Below are positions 63,050 to 64,000 of a DNA stretch of 64,000 nt, in pieces; within the stretch, counting starts at the first letter, position 1; every line of letters begins with the position of its first letter. The notes under the pieces were generated by a model. That model saw only the letters and a program-made list of their open reading frames with translations, was not told where the DNA came from and did no database searches. The DNA is from Sisyra terminalis (Eukaryota; Arthropoda; Insecta; Neuroptera; Sisyridae). The stretch is from the NCBI GenBank assembly GCA_958496175.1, contig OY292279.1:1-64000 (forward strand), in the 5' to 3' direction. Made by a program: the position numbers and the translations under genes.

Positions 63050-64000
63050 TGCGGTTAATTTTGCGGATATTATTGCGGTTATTTTTGCGGATATCATTGC
63101 GGTTATTTTGCGGTAACATTTGCGGTTATTTTTGCGGATATTATTGCGGTTATTTTTGCGGATATCATTGCGGTTATTTTGCTGTAATTTTTGCGGTTAA
63201 TTTTGCGGATATTATTGCGGTTATTTTTGCGGATATCATTGCGGTTATTTTTGCGGATATCATTGCGGATATTTTGCGGTGATATTTGCGGTTATTTTTG
63301 CGGATATCATTGCGGTTATTTTGCGGTAATATTTGCGGTTATTTTTGCGGATATCATTGCGGTTATTTTGCGGTAATATTTGCGGTTATTTTTGTGGATA
63401 TTATTGCGGTTATTTTGCTGTAATATTTGCGGTTAATTTTGCGGATATCATTGCGGTTATTTTTGCGGATATTATTGCGGTTATTTTTGCGGATATCATT
63501 GCGGTTATTTTGCGGTGATATTTGCTGTTATTTTTGCGGATATCATTGCGGTTATTTTTGCGGATATTATTGCGGTTATTTTTGCGGATATTATTGCGGT
63601 TATTTTTGCGGATATCATTGCGGTTATTTTGCGGTAACATTTGCGGTTATTTTTGCGGATATTATTGCGGTTATTTTTGCGGATATCATTGCGGTTATTT
63701 TGCTGTAATATTTGCGGTTAATTTTGCGGATATTATTGCGGTTATTTTTGCGGATATCATTGCGGTTATTTTTGCGGATATCATTGCGGATATTTTGCGG
63801 TGATATTTGCGGTTATTTTTGCGGATATCATTGCGGTTATTTTGCGGTAATATTTGCGGTTATTTTTGCGGATATCATTGCGGTTATTTTGCGGTAATAT
63901 TTGCGGTTATTTTTGTGGATATTATTGCGGTTATTTTGCTGTAATATTTGCGGTTAATTTTGCGGATATCATTGCGGTTATTTTTGCGGATATTATTGCG
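63050..64000. repeat. Right-edge module, a further copy of the 44-45 and 53-54 kb module
   Basis: TTAATTTT-rich order with ATCATTGCGGATATTTTGCGG, TTTTTGTGGATATT and TTTGCTGTTATT matches 53,506-54,000 and 55,270-55,760, with a private TTTTGCTGTAATTTTTGC near 63,180. The sequence runs to the end without a boundary, so the array continues to the right. Confidence 0.82.

Larger units (their letters stand above)
57675..63050. repeat. Divergent subfamily block rich in TTATGTTGCGG, TTTCGCGG and GGAAATATT
   Basis: Still the same satellite, but with a different mix: TTATGTTGCGGTAAT or TTATGTTGCGGGAAT, TTTATGCTGATATT, TTTCGCGGTAAT, GCGGAAATATT, GCGGTTATATT, TTTTGCCGTAAT and TTTTTGGCGGATATT. B units lie closer together than further left. 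The part at about 57,950-58,700 recurs at 62,310-63,050 at an offset of 4358 (GCGGCTATTATT at 58,043/62,401; GCGGTAGTATT at 58,374/62,732). Parts also recur near 59.2-59.6 kb. Confidence 0.82.
1..64000. repeat. Satellite DNA array filling the window (24/23-bp units of a 12-bp motif)
   Basis: Every line of the window can be read as TTGCGG cores spaced 11-12 bp apart, always in the same orientation, with no interruption by other sequence. Two halves form a 24-bp unit (TTGCGGTTATTT then TTGCGGATATCA or TTGCGGATATTA) or a 23-bp unit (TTGCGGTTATT then TTGCGGTGATAT, TTGCGGTAATAT, TTGCGGTAACAT or TTGCTGTAATAT). The forward strand is rich in T and G: the main 24-mer has 11 T, 6 G, 4 A and 3 C. GC content is about 38 percent. 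Inference: a eukaryotic satellite grown by unequal exchange, slippage and gene conversion. The family is not one I recognise. No start or end of the array is present, so its true length and chromosomal position are unknown. Confidence 0.97.

Noticed and set aside
2508..63640. Reverse-strand open frames with DIRKNNRN and ISAKITAM periods
   Set aside because: They are the complement of runs of A units; the third reverse frame has TGA or TAA in every A unit. The length simply reflects how many A units lie in a row.
1..64000. Hundreds of forward open frames of 60-204 codons encoding LRLFLRIS, CGYFCGYH and AVIFADII periods
   Set aside because: They are fixed by the 24/23-bp unit lengths, mostly use TTG starts, overlap in all three frames, have no ribosome-site or codon-use signal, and indels between copies do not protect any one frame.
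1..64000. CRISPR array
   Set aside because: Spacing is regular, but the supposed spacers are themselves the same repeat, and no cas gene or leader is present.
1..64000. Telomeric repeat
   Set aside because: The unit is not a known telomere type, is 12-24 bp with HOR structure, and no chromosome end is seen.
1..64000. Plasmid iterons or a replication origin
   Set aside because: Iteron arrays are short and sit next to a rep gene; here there are thousands of units and no gene.
1..64000. G-quadruplex-forming array
   Set aside because: Cores carry only GG runs about 10 bases apart, too short and too far apart for a convincing quadruplex.
1..64000. GATA-factor sites in GGATAT and TGATAT
   Set aside because: The bases flanking GATA do not fit the WGATAR consensus, and the motif is part of the repeat spacer.
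1..64000. Phased A/T-tract bent DNA
   Set aside because: T runs recur every 23-24 bp, not in step with a 10.5-bp helical turn, so curvature would not add up consistently.
1..64000. Transposon, LTR or inverted-repeat element
   Set aside because: No non-satellite sequence, terminal inverted repeat, target-site duplication or transposase-like frame was seen; all duplications are direct and made of array units.
1..64000. tRNA, rRNA or other structured RNA gene
   Set aside because: No cloverleaf, conserved rRNA stretch or extended stem was found; the strong T/G bias of one strand limits self-pairing.

Overview
The whole 64 kb window is one uninterrupted, single-orientation satellite DNA array. 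I see no gene, RNA gene, transposable element or non-repetitive sequence, and neither edge is a boundary: the first and last bases are both inside the repeat.

The array is built in nested levels. (1) The smallest unit is about 12 bp: a well-kept TTGCGG core followed by a variable six-base AT-rich spacer (TTATTT, ATATCA, ATATTA, TGATAT, TAATAT, TAACAT). (2) Two halves make either a 24-bp unit (type A: TTGCGGTTATTT plus TTGCGGATATCA or TTGCGGATATTA) or a 23-bp unit (type B: TTGCGGTTATT plus TTGCGGTGATAT, TTGCGGTAATAT, TTGCGGTAACAT or TTGCTGTAATAT). (3) One B is normally separated from the next by one to four A units, giving modules of 47, 71, 95 and 119 bp. I estimate about 2,700 units in the window. 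(4) Strings of modules are duplicated as higher-order repeats (HORs) of 237 bp to about 10.8 kb, recognised by shared rare variants at constant offsets (for example 331, 711, 899, 1166, 1492, 1562, 1764, 1865, 2547, 4199 and 10,770 bp).

Layout, with boundaries good to about 50 bp: 1-2.8 kb, mosaic with a 1166-bp-offset duplication; 2.8-5.9 kb, two copies of a 1.5 kb HOR; 6.6-16.6 kb, a 2.4-2.6 kb HOR family running into a 1865-bp-offset pair that reaches 17.8 kb; 17-25.3 kb, three related copies of a roughly 2 kb block, one with an extra 0.9 kb internal duplication; 25.3-26.7 kb, a 331-bp ladder; 27.2-30.8 kb, 1492/994-bp copies; 30.6-38.5 kb, two 4.2 kb copies; 36.4-57.6 kb, two adjacent copies of a 10.5-10.8 kb super-repeat; 57.6-63.05 kb, a more divergent subfamily with 518- and 553-bp tandem copies; 63.05-64 kb, a return of the 44/53 kb module.

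The many 60-204-codon open frames are by-products of the unit lengths. A 24-bp unit keeps frame and is open in all three forward frames, giving octapeptide periods LRLFLRIS, CGYFCGYH and AVIFADII. Each 23-bp unit shifts the frame by one, and the TAA or TGA in a B unit is read only in one frame. Each frame therefore normally spans three B units, with length 162 + 24n nt including the stop (smallest listed 186). They should not be annotated as genes.

Organism: a gene-free array this long with layered HORs points to a eukaryotic heterochromatic region (centromeric, pericentromeric, subtelomeric, or on a sex or B chromosome). The species cannot be named from the sequence. The intact CpG in almost every TTGCGG core argues against long exposure to CpG-methylation decay or to repeat-induced point mutation.
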